In this document: positions 1-5,449 of the stretch, one piece after another
Layout: each line of letters begins with the position of its first letter
Position numbering within the stretch: position 1 is the stretch's first letter
From: a bacterium
Lineage (GTDB): Bacteria > Chlamydiota > Chlamydiia > Chlamydiales > 2-12-FULL-49-11
DNA: 5,449 nucleotides
Direction: 5' to 3'
Assembly: GCA_022600215.1 (NCBI GenBank)
Contig: JAHZKV010000071.1
Coordinates: 1-5,449 of the forward strand
Made by a program: the position numbers and the translations under genes
The notes under the pieces: generated by a model
Told to the model about the DNA's origin: nothing
What the model saw: only the letters and a program-made list of their open reading frames with translations
The model's database searches: none

Positions 1-257
1 CCAATATAATAATCCTTTTCCTTTGCTGACAGTGTGTTCATATATGGTATAAAAGAATCTCTATAGCAGGTGAAATTTCTTGTTGTGAGATAGGTGTTTG
101 TTGGTATGGACAAAACACCATCTACATCAAATATCACAAGAGAGCTACTACTTAAATCTTGCAGATAAGGCAATGAGAGATCAAATTCATGGATAACATG
201 TATTTGGCCATAACAGAAAGTTGCGAGCATACTAAACAAATATATAAACTTTTTCAT
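1..257 (-). CDS. Secreted HAD-like protein, DUF2608 type (partial, 3' end outside window)
   Basis: Only the first 85 codons are present; the frame is still open at the window edge. It starts at ATG 257-255, preceded by AAAGGA (270-265) at a 7-nt spacing. Residues 1-17 look like a signal peptide: two lysines, a hydrophobic stretch (FIYLFSMLATF), then a likely cleavage near CYG/Q. Cys15 follows Phe, so a lipobox is unlikely. Residues 40-49, LVIFDVDGVL, form HAD-superfamily motif I, with D44 as the expected nucleophile and D46 as the acid/base aspartate. An N-terminal signal followed closely by the DxD motif resembles DUF2608 proteins, which I recall from Coxiella, Legionella and environmental chlamydiae. 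I infer an exported phosphatase-like protein with unknown substrate. Motifs II-IV lie beyond the window, so activity cannot be judged. It has its own promoter just upstream and is probably not part of the msbA operon. Other exported HAD phosphatases remain possible. Confidence 0.72.
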   Translation of the reverse strand, partial: MKKFIYLFSMLATFCYGQIHVIHEFDLSLPYLQDLSSSSLVIFDVDGVLSIPTNTYLTTRNFTCYRDSFIPYMNTLSAKEKDYYI

Positions 258-299
258 TCTTAAATCCTTTGTTAAAAACTAAAACTCTATGCCTTTATT

Positions 300-329
300 A
301 TTATATTTGGGCATGCACAAAAATAACAA
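300..329 (-). promoter_or_regulatory. Candidate sigma-70-type promoter for the HAD-like gene
   Basis: On the minus strand a -35 box TTGTTA (329-324, four of six matches to TTGACA) lies 18 nt before a perfect -10 box TATAAT (305-300). Transcription would start near 293, leaving a leader of about 35 nt before the ATG at 257. It lies just past the two-hairpin element that follows msbA, which fits a new transcription unit. The area is AT-rich, so chance matches are possible, but the perfect -10 and the good position support it. Confidence 0.55.
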
Positions 330-331
330 CG

Positions 332-382
332 AAGGGTTTGCAAAGGGTTATTACCCTTTGCCGGGGTGTGGGGTGGAACCCC
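332..382 (-). terminator. GC-rich two-hairpin element after msbA; probable terminator and possibly a dispersed repeat
   Basis: The element begins 2 nt after the msbA stop codon and stands out from the AT-rich surroundings. On the minus strand, unit 1 is GGGGT (382-378), loop TCC, ACCCC (374-370), spacer AC, ACCCC again (367-363). Unit 2 is AAGGGT (358-353), loop AATA, ACCCTT (348-343), spacer TGCAA, ACCCTT again (337-332). The unit 2 stem extends to 9 bp (361-353 with 348-340). In both units the left arm can pair with either of two identical right arms. No long T run follows directly; the sequence past the second unit is only moderately T-rich (GTTGTTATTTTTG, 330-318). Ending the msbA transcript is the simplest role. 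The regular form also suggests a repeat family present elsewhere in the genome, which one window cannot show. Confidence 0.55.
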
Positions 383-384
383 CA

Positions 385-2154
385 CTACACAGAAGTCTCT
401 ATCAACTTAGAGGCTTCCCACATGGCGGCAAAGCCATCAGCACTATCCATTACCTGCTGGAGGGTTCCAAAGGCTTTTACTTTACCGTGCTCGAGGAAGA
501 GAATTTTGTCGGCATGTTGGATGGTGGAGAGGCGGTGCGCAATAATCACTTGTGTCATCTCCCCTTTCATTTCTGTAAGCACTTTGGATAGTCGCTGCTC
601 AGAGATGGCATCAAGTGCTGAGGTAGCTTCATCGAGTAGTAAGATACTGGCATCACGAAGGAGTGCGCGGGCAATGGATAAGCGCTGCTTTTGTCCTCCG
701 GAGAGGTTTTTCCCCATCTCTTCGATCACCGTATCGTAACCATCCTCAAGGGTCATGATAAAATCGTGTATACATGCTTTTTTTGCAGCTACGTGAATCT
801 CTTCATCTGAAATATCTTTATCGAAGATGAGGTTTGAGCGGATGGTATCATTAAAGAAAAAGGCTTCTTGCGATACCACTGCAAATTTTTCTCGTAAGGA
901 CTTTAAAGAGATATCTTCAATAAGCTCTCCATCAATACGTATCTTTCCGCTATCCACATCATACAGGCGGGAGAAAAGCTTCAGCAAAGTGGATTTACCT
1001 GATCCAGTTGATCCTGCTATCCCTAGCACCTCCCCTTTTTTGAGAGAGAAGGAAACCTCAGAGAGCACCTCTTCTGTGCCGTAAGAAAAACACACTTTCT
1101 CAAACTCTAGAGAATGAGAATATGCTGGTAATATCTCGCCAGTTGCTCTCTCCTCTTTCACATGCAATACATCGTTAATACGCTCTGCAGCCACTATTCC
1201 TCGTTGTACATTTGCATTTTCCTCTGCAAACTGCTTAAAAGGACCATACAATTTATGAAGCGTTAGGCAATAAACAATCAAATCTGCCACACCCATCTTT
1301 AGAAAGTGTAATCCTACAAATAAAATCCCTAAAAGCATTGCCGTCATCATAAAATGAGTGATAGGGCGAGACATCATGTCATACTTATAGATTTTCTCAT
1401 CATAAGCAGTCATCTTGGCATTTTCTTTTTTGTAGCGCTCAATAGAGTAATCTTCTAGTTGATACGCTTTGATAGTCGAAATTCCAGAAAGATGATCAAT
1501 AATTACGGAAGTGAAGGATTCTTGTTTTTTTTGCATCACATGCGAGATCTTACGAATCTTTCGTGTGATCAAACGAAGTGGGTAGATAACCGCCGGAACA
1601 CCTAAGAACAATATGATTGATAGCTGCCAAGAAAGGGATAAACATACTCCCATCGTACAAAGAACTATGAAAGGCGTTTGTACATAATTGGTAATAAAAG
1701 AATTGAAAGATAGTGCTATTTGATTGGCATCGGTGATCACCCTTGTGGAAAGTTTTCCTCTATCATATTTTGTGAAAAATGCTAGGGGAAGCTTTTGCAA
1801 ATGCGCAAAGCAAGTATTACGCAGGTCCCGACAAATACGTACGGCTAAAATTTTTGCTAGAAATCGGCTGAAAAATAAAAATACCGCATTGAAGATTCCT
1901 ACTATCAAAAAGAGGGTAAGCATGGTGGAAAAAGAATCAATATCAATTCCAAGAGTTTGGTCTAAGTAGGTTAAAATTTGTGCAATCTTTCCTGTTCTTA
2001 GTCCTTGAAAGCCGCTACCACTCATAGCAAGGGCTCCAAATACTCCTGTCTCTAATATGCTAAATATGGTCACCCCAAGCAATGAGAGAAGAGAAAATAC
2101 AAATAACCAAACATGTTTTCTTACGCGTAAAACAGCATCAAATAGAATTTTCAT
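385..2154 (-). CDS. msbA: MsbA-like ABC exporter, fused membrane and ATPase domains (lipid flippase)
   Basis: This 589-residue half-transporter has the normal length and order for the MsbA/type IV ABC exporter family. The membrane domain covers about residues 1-325, with hydrophobic segments near 15-36, 79-100, 157-175, 177-196 and 264-286. The ATPase domain covers about 348-589: A-loop Y358, Walker A GSTGSGKST (381-389), Q-loop Q429, signature LSGGQ (484-488), Walker B ILLLD with catalytic E509, D-loop SALD (512-515) and H-loop H540. All key residues are intact. It should dimerise in the inner membrane and use ATP to flip lipid A core or other lipids outward. That substrate is inferred from the family and from the match to the CT265-CT264 (accA-msbA) order in C. 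trachomatis; a drug or peptide exporter cannot be excluded from sequence alone. The start lies 26 nt past the accA stop with no clear Shine-Dalgarno sequence, so it may depend on translation of accA. Confidence 0.85.
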   Translation of the reverse strand: MKILFDAVLRVRKHVWLFVFSLLSLLGVTIFSILETGVFGALAMSGSGFQGLRTGKIAQILTYLDQTLGIDIDSFSTMLTLFLIVGIFNAVFLFFSRFLAKILAVRICRDLRNTCFAHLQKLPLAFFTKYDRGKLSTRVITDANQIALSFNSFITNYVQTPFIVLCTMGVCLSLSWQLSIILFLGVPAVIYPLRLITRKIRKISHVMQKKQESFTSVIIDHLSGISTIKAYQLEDYSIERYKKENAKMTAYDEKIYKYDMMSRPITHFMMTAMLLGILFVGLHFLKMGVADLIVYCLTLHKLYGPFKQFAEENANVQRGIVAAERINDVLHVKEERATGEILPAYSHSLEFEKVCFSYGTEEVLSEVSFSLKKGEVLGIAGSTGSGKSTLLKLFSRLYDVDSGKIRIDGELIEDISLKSLREKFAVVSQEAFFFNDTIRSNLIFDKDISDEEIHVAAKKACIHDFIMTLEDGYDTVIEEMGKNLSGGQKQRLSIARALLRDASILLLDEATSALDAISEQRLSKVLTEMKGEMTQVIIAHRLSTIQHADKILFLEHGKVKAFGTLQQVMDSADGFAAMWEASKLIETSV

Positions 2155-2180
2155 AGAGCCAATAATAGCATAAAATAGAA

Positions 2181-2993
2181 TTATATTGAGCGATATTTTT
2201 TATATCTTTTGAGAAGAAGTTCTTCCATAGGAGTAGCGCAAAGAATATTTAGAGAAGAGAGAAGCTCATTTTTTATACTGATAAGGACTGACTTGTCTTC
2301 CATCGTAAACCCACCTTCCCCTTCAGGCAAGACCGTATCCACCATAGAAAATCTTTCTAAGTCTTCTGATAAGAGCTTTAGCTGCGCTGCAGCCTTTTCT
2401 TTCTCCCGCGCATCCTTCCATAAAATAGCGGCACACCCTTCAGGAGCAATCACCGAATAGTAAGCATGCTCCATCATTATTACCTTATCAGCAACACCAA
2501 CTCCTAAAGCGCCACCTGAGCACCCTTCTCCTAAAACAAGGGAAACAATTGGTGTTTGCAAAACACTCATCTTCGCTAAATTTTCTGCAATGGAGATAGA
2601 AATTCCATTTTTTTCTGCCTCAATCGCCGCAAAGGCTCCAGGAGTATCAATGATCGTGATCACTGGTAAAGAAAATCTTTCTGCCAGCAGGAACATGCGA
2701 TAAGCTTTTCGATAACCAGAGGGGCTCATCATTCCAAAATTATGCTCTTTTCTTTCCGCAGTAGTAGAACCTTTTTGCTGACCAATAATCACCGCCTTGA
2801 CGCCATCAATCTCCCCTACTCCACAAATAACGGCGTGATCATCACCGCCTATCTTATCACCATGAAGTTCTTCAAAAGAGGTAGTTAGATACTGGATAAT
2901 ATCTAACCCTTTTGGCCTATCTGCCTTTCTAGACAAATAGACTCTATCCATTGCAGAAAGTTTACTCTTCCTCTCCAGCGCCGTCTTGCTCAC
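2181..2993 (-). CDS. accA: Acetyl-CoA carboxylase carboxyltransferase subunit alpha, short and divergent
   Basis: AccA pairs with AccD to move the carboxyl group from carboxybiotin-BCCP to acetyl-CoA, making malonyl-CoA for fatty-acid synthesis in the cytoplasm. Recognisable family blocks are GQQKG (71-75), NFGM (85-88), IDTPGA (115-120), the glycine-rich GEGCSGGAL (155-163) that helps form the oxyanion hole, YYSVIAPEGCAAILW (178-192) and LKRYKKYR (261-268). At 270 residues it is about 50 shorter than usual AccA (about 320), because the N-terminal helical region is missing. The normally conserved stretch after DTPGA (typically YPG..AEERGQ) reads FAAIEAEKNGIS here, and the usual GGAH near the C-terminus reads GGFT. 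I chose GTG 2993 because AAGGAA sits 7 nt upstream. ATG 2951 (codon 15, past the preceding stop) is a weaker alternative. No earlier start exists before the in-frame stop at 3059-3057. It overlaps the transpeptidase gene by 32 nt, implying coupled translation. Confidence 0.88.
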   Translation of the reverse strand: MSKTALERKSKLSAMDRVYLSRKADRPKGLDIIQYLTTSFEELHGDKIGGDDHAVICGVGEIDGVKAVIIGQQKGSTTAERKEHNFGMMSPSGYRKAYRMFLLAERFSLPVITIIDTPGAFAAIEAEKNGISISIAENLAKMSVLQTPIVSLVLGEGCSGGALGVGVADKVIMMEHAYYSVIAPEGCAAILWKDAREKEKAAAQLKLLSEDLERFSMVDTVLPEGEGGFTMEDKSVLISIKNELLSSLNILCATPMEELLLKRYKKYRSI

Positions 2994-3900
2994 TTGTATG
3001 TTCCTTGATAATTTGGATGTAAGTTGGTTTCGTAATGATGATAGAAAATAGCTCTTCTATATCTCTTTGTGATAGACGTACGCAGCCATCGCTGCTATAG
3101 GCCCCAAGCTGGGCAATATCTTCTTTATAGGAATCATCTTCTTCATTGTATACAAATGGAAGGCCATGAATACCATATCCTTTTGCGCTATCGGTACACC
3201 CTTCCACTTCTTCCTGGAATGGGATCCATCTTGTTCCAAACACTTCAATCATGTGTGTCTTTTGCTTTTGGAAGTAACTCTCTACCCCGCGCTTGTAAAT
3301 TGCAATCTTTTCTCCTAGCTTATACTTTCCAAGTGGGGTAAGACTACCAGATGGTGAGTACTCATCTTTTCTTCCAATTCCCACTTTATATTGCTTGATA
3401 AACTCGCTTTTTCCGCTCTCTTCATCTTTATAAGAAAAATCCAGGGTACAAGTAGATAAGTTTACTAATAGATGAAAAGATATCTCCTTTTCTGGATTCA
3501 ATACATTGAATTGATCACCAGGAGAGACATTTTGAGAAATGTAGTCCTCCTTACCATTCAAACTACGTGCAATAAAATGCTTCGAAGTTTTGTAATGACG
3601 AGCAAAATCACCGAGCCACGCAGGACGACCTTTTAACCAATCTACACGGCTAGTGTATCTGATTGTTTCTACAAATGGAAACTTATCCACTCCTTTAGAA
3701 AAAAATCTGCGCATTTGATCCCTTGGCACATTTTTTATAGGAGCTGCTTTTTCCACTTCCTCTTTTTTTCCTACTTTCTCTATCTTTTCTGCAGTAACCT
3801 TTGCTACCACCTCACTCTTATCTTCCTTTGTGTAGTAGGCAAAAGAAACTGCTAACAAAATAGTTAGCGATAAAAGTAGAAACAACCTATTTCTGAGCAC
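2962..3900 (-). CDS. Exported L,D-transpeptidase (YkuD family) with possible LysM-like segment
   Basis: YkuD enzymes cross-link peptidoglycan stem peptides (3-3 bonds) or attach proteins to them, outside the inner membrane. The 312-residue product starts with a short basic region and a hydrophobic segment (residues 6-21), so it is a signal anchor or signal peptide. A charged Lys/Glu-rich linker follows (about 24-52). Residues about 97-135 (ARHYKTSKHFIARSLN ... VSPGDQFNVLN) resemble a weak LysM domain. The catalytic domain runs from about 140 to 298, with TPLG (188-191), GIHG containing H245, and SSDGCVRL (269-276) containing the nucleophile C273 and R275. All expected active-site residues are present. 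The start is GTG 3900, with AGGAG at a 7-nt spacing. It is the first gene of a probable operon with accA and msbA and overlaps accA by 32 nt. In the C. trachomatis order I recall, this gene is absent between CT266 and accA. The family is certain; the exact cross-linking role is inferred. Confidence 0.87.
   Translation of the reverse strand: MLRNRLFLLLSLTILLAVSFAYYTKEDKSEVVAKVTAEKIEKVGKKEEVEKAAPIKNVPRDQMRRFFSKGVDKFPFVETIRYTSRVDWLKGRPAWLGDFARHYKTSKHFIARSLNGKEDYISQNVSPGDQFNVLNPEKEISFHLLVNLSTCTLDFSYKDEESGKSEFIKQYKVGIGRKDEYSPSGSLTPLGKYKLGEKIAIYKRGVESYFQKQKTHMIEVFGTRWIPFQEEVEGCTDSAKGYGIHGLPFVYNEEDDSYKEDIAQLGAYSSDGCVRLSQRDIEELFSIIITKPTYIQIIKEHTSEQDGAGEEE
3001..3006 (-). promoter_or_regulatory. Ribosome binding site that decides the accA GTG start
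   Basis: AAGGAA lies 7 nt upstream of GTG 2993, inside the end of the transpeptidase gene. The competing ATG at 2951 has its nearest purine-rich stretch (AGGAA within the first codons of accA) about 16 nt away, which is too far for a typical site. This favours the GTG start and the 32-nt overlap. Confidence 0.6.
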
Positions 3901-3907
3901 GAAAATT

Positions 3908-3912
3908 CTCCT
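3908..3912 (-). promoter_or_regulatory. Ribosome binding site for the transpeptidase GTG start
   Basis: A consensus AGGAG stands 7 nt before GTG 3900. The signal anchor begins right after that codon (residues LRNRLFLLL), so the non-ATG start is well supported. Confidence 0.7.
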
Positions 3913-3924
3913 GTTTTTATGTCC

Positions 3925-3953
3925 ATATTATGATAAAAAGCCCTTTTAATCAA
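3925..3953 (-). promoter_or_regulatory. Candidate promoter for the transpeptidase-accA-msbA operon
   Basis: In the 78-nt gap after the 433-residue gene, TTGATT (3953-3948, four of six matches to the -35 consensus) is followed 17 nt later by TAATAT (3930-3925). A better -10 match, CATAAT (3932-3927), overlaps it but leaves only a 15-nt spacer. Transcription would begin near 3918, close upstream of the AGGAG site. The match is moderate and the region AT-rich. I see no terminator hairpin in this gap, so read-through from the 433-residue gene is also possible. Confidence 0.35.
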
Positions 3954-3978
3954 ATCATATAATCGATGGAAGGTAGAA

Positions 3979-5280
3979 CTATTGATGCTTAATTGATATT
4001 TCCAGCGCTAAAAGCTCTTTCTCCTGATAGGGAAAGGAGATAATAAAATCACTATTCCAGAAAAACTCTTGCCCTGCTAAAGGAATTATTTCTACCGCGG
4101 TCGGGGTACCTGTTTGTAATACCAATGTTTTAAGGCCGCTTTCAATCTCAATTTGATCACTTTTCTCAAAGACTCGTTCTAAGCCACCTGATTTATATTT
4201 TTTTCCTTCCAATATCGCCGCTGAACCTCGAACAAAGAGAACAAAAGCTACTTCTTCTTCCTTTTGCGCAGACCATAAAAAAGTACGCAGCTCCACCTGG
4301 GACTCCGCGCAAAGAAGATGAGAATGAATATGATGATCGCCATATCCATCTTTTGCTTTTACCCGATTCCACATTTTTACAGAAGAGGCGCTCTCTTCTA
4401 CATTTTTACAAAGTGGCTGCTCTAAGCCATACAAATCGCTTTTCCCAAGAGGCAATACATGAGGGCCCATCGAAGGAATCAAGATCTCCCCTTGATAAGA
4501 GATGCTCCCTATTCCCACTTTCTTCCCTTGAGAGGAGGTAAAACAAAAACCTGCTGTCTCTTTTTTAATCATATCCATAGAAACAAAAGGACCTCTCTCT
4601 AGCTTAGCTAAAGAGGACATCTGCGTGCCAATTTTTTCTAGTAAACGACAAAGAAGTCTTTTCTCCACATCAATCGCTTGAAAAAGCCCTCCCAAGAAAG
4701 GGTCCAGCGTTGGTAAAAAATTTTCTGCTTGTTTGCTACCTGTAAGTTTTGAATATAGCGTCATCAAAATAAAGAGCAACACGCGACACGTATCTTTTCG
4801 GTAACTCCCTGTTTTATGTAAAAATAAAACATCGACTTCTCCATTTTCCTTGATAAAAGGAAATAACAATTCTGCTGCTCTACAGCCTACATCTAAAGCT
4901 CTTTCATTTTTAGTCAGCACTCCAAAAAAGAAAGAAAATGCTCCTGTGCTCACCACTTTTTCTAAATCAGATAGATGATCTAAAGATATGCTCTCTTCCA
5001 CCGCATGTGGAAATTCTGCTCCTTCTCCCAACATTGCTTTCATCAAAGCTACCTTTACTTCTTTTTGAGGAAGAGCGGCTACTTTTTCTAAGAGCTCTTC
5101 TTGAAAATCCCCCTCCGAAATATATTGATGTAATACTAATAGAAAAAGATCATCTACAGATTTTTTTTCTGCAGGAGAAATAGATCCTATCGAAGAAATA
5201 AGGTCTTCCCTCTCTACATTTTTCCCATCTAAATATAACGTTAAAAGCCCTGCAATGGAACTTACCTCTAAAACTGCCAT
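3979..5280 (-). CDS. Conserved chlamydial-type protein of unknown function (probable CT266 counterpart)
   Basis: I recognise no catalytic family in this 433-residue protein. It starts at ATG 5280 with AGGAG 5 nt upstream and ends with TAG at 3981-3979. There is no signal peptide and no clear multi-span membrane domain, so it is probably cytoplasmic or peripheral. Residues 1 to about 225 look mainly alpha-helical with repeated Leu-rich helices (for example 44-70, 129-143, 163-180, 204-217). Residues about 243-433 look beta-rich (KKVGIGSISYQGEILIPS, EVAFVLFVRGSAAIL, KTLVLQTG, TAVEIIPLAG). A His-rich patch GYGDHHIHSHLL (312-323) sits in the second half and could bind a metal, but no known site motif is recognised. 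Its assignment rests on position: between a HU/IHF gene and accA, as CT266 lies between CT267 and CT265 in C. trachomatis. The coding sequence is intact. Function is unknown. Confidence 0.72.
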   Translation of the reverse strand: MAVLEVSSIAGLLTLYLDGKNVEREDLISSIGSISPAEKKSVDDLFLLVLHQYISEGDFQEELLEKVAALPQKEVKVALMKAMLGEGAEFPHAVEESISLDHLSDLEKVVSTGAFSFFFGVLTKNERALDVGCRAAELLFPFIKENGEVDVLFLHKTGSYRKDTCRVLLFILMTLYSKLTGSKQAENFLPTLDPFLGGLFQAIDVEKRLLCRLLEKIGTQMSSLAKLERGPFVSMDMIKKETAGFCFTSSQGKKVGIGSISYQGEILIPSMGPHVLPLGKSDLYGLEQPLCKNVEESASSVKMWNRVKAKDGYGDHHIHSHLLCAESQVELRTFLWSAQKEEEVAFVLFVRGSAAILEGKKYKSGGLERVFEKSDQIEIESGLKTLVLQTGTPTAVEIIPLAGQEFFWNSDFIISFPYQEKELLALEISIKHQ

Positions 5281-5298
5281 TTTTTCTCCTCAAAACAA

Positions 5299-5328
5299 AA
5301 TGAGAGCAAAATTTCTCTTGCTCTCATT
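5299..5328 (-). terminator. Perfect 11-bp hairpin, probable terminator of the HU/IHF gene
   Basis: Arms AATGAGAGCAA (5299-5309 on the plus strand) and TTGCTCTCATT (5318-5328) are exact inverse complements around an 8-nt loop. On the minus strand the hairpin starts 32 nt after the HU/IHF stop codon and is followed by TTGTTTTG, a broken T run, which fits an intrinsic terminator. It ends 18 nt before the ATG of the 433-residue gene, so it is also part of any leader that reads into that gene. A weak GATAAT (5337-5332) precedes it without a convincing -35 box. Confidence 0.65.
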
Positions 5329-5360
5329 CAGATTATCAAAACTTATCTAATTTGGAAAGT

Positions 5361-5449
5361 TTATACTGTTGCGGTAGACTCGTTTTCTACTACCATTCTC
5401 ATTTTCTTACCAGCGGTAAACTTTACTGCTTGTCTTTCTGGAATTACAA
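5361..5449 (-). CDS. HU/IHF-family DNA-binding protein (partial, C-terminal end only)
   Basis: Only the last 28 codons and the TAA (5363-5361) are present; the rest lies past the right edge. The residues VIPERQAVKFTAGKKMR match the end of the HU/IHF fold, where the family has an (I/P)P.R..V.F..GK.L/M pattern forming the last strand and helix. A short tail MVVENESTATV follows. These proteins are small dimers that bend DNA and organise the nucleoid. Position next to the 433-residue gene and accA fits the C. trachomatis CT267 gene (annotated himD/ihfA). HU and IHF subunits cannot be told apart from this fragment. It is followed by a hairpin terminator. Confidence 0.75.
   Translation of the reverse strand, partial: VIPERQAVKFTAGKKMRMVVENESTATV

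Noticed and set aside
332..387. End of a transposon or MITE at the msbA stop codon
   Set aside because: There is no transposase, no matching inverted copy and no target duplication in the window; local hairpin pairing explains the symmetry.
269..739. Plus-strand open frame of 156 codons
   Set aside because: It is antisense to the end of msbA and crosses the hairpin element; the product is Ser/Arg/Cys-rich with no recognisable domain. It is a shadow of the real gene.
2151..2171. Six-codon minigene (ATG CTA TTA TTG GCT CTA TGA, minus strand) whose stop overlaps the msbA ATG as ATGA
   Set aside because: There is no Shine-Dalgarno sequence before it, and such a short AT-rich frame is easily due to chance. 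It could act as a coupling leader, but nothing else supports that.
2994..3060. Possible frameshifted N-terminus of AccA upstream of the GTG
   Set aside because: The accA frame upstream has no start codon before a TAG at 3059-3057, and the DNA encodes an intact transpeptidase C-terminus. AccA is truly short here rather than broken.
3057..3248. 63-codon minus-strand frame inside the transpeptidase gene
   Set aside because: It is an alternate frame across the catalytic region, where the real frame carries GIHG and SSDGCVRL. No start signal was seen.
3937..3948. AAAAGGGCTTTT on the minus strand as a terminator after the 433-residue gene
   Set aside because: The 5-bp arms leave only a 2-nt loop, which cannot form a stable hairpin.

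Overview
All recognisable genes lie on the minus strand, so the window reads from right to left. The sequence is AT-rich and tightly packed. The gene order is: end of a HU/IHF-type DNA-binding protein, a 433-residue uncharacterised protein, accA, an MsbA-type ABC exporter. From memory, this matches the Chlamydia trachomatis order CT267 (IHF/HU), CT266 (hypothetical), CT265 (accA), CT264 (msbA). I therefore infer a member of the phylum Chlamydiota. The sequences are diverged, and there is an extra L,D-transpeptidase gene between the CT266-like gene and accA. A DUF2608-like secreted HAD protein follows msbA. Both points suggest an environmental (Parachlamydiales- or Simkania-like) chlamydia rather than Chlamydiaceae. 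The assignment is from memory and motif reading, not from a search.

Layout from right to left. 5449-5361: last 28 codons of a HU/IHF protein. 5360-5281: short intergenic stretch with an 11-bp perfect hairpin, probably its terminator, ending only 18 nt before the next start codon. 5280-3979: 433-residue conserved-type protein of unknown function. 3978-3901: 78-nt gap with a candidate promoter. 3900-2962: exported YkuD-family L,D-transpeptidase (GTG start). 2993-2181: acetyl-CoA carboxylase alpha subunit (GTG start, overlapping the previous gene by 32 nt). 2154-385: MsbA-like ABC exporter. 384-258: intergenic, with an unusual GC-rich two-hairpin element directly after the msbA stop codon, then a good promoter. 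257-1: start of a secreted HAD-like protein that runs off the window.

The transpeptidase, accA and msbA overlap or sit within 26 nt of each other, so they probably form one operon. Together they cover peptidoglycan cross-linking, the first step of fatty-acid synthesis, and lipid A/phospholipid flipping, which makes it an envelope-building cluster. The points most worth following up are the divergent, N-terminally short AccA, the paired-hairpin element in which each left arm has two identical possible partners, the inserted transpeptidase gene, and the hairpin pressed against the start of the 433-residue gene.
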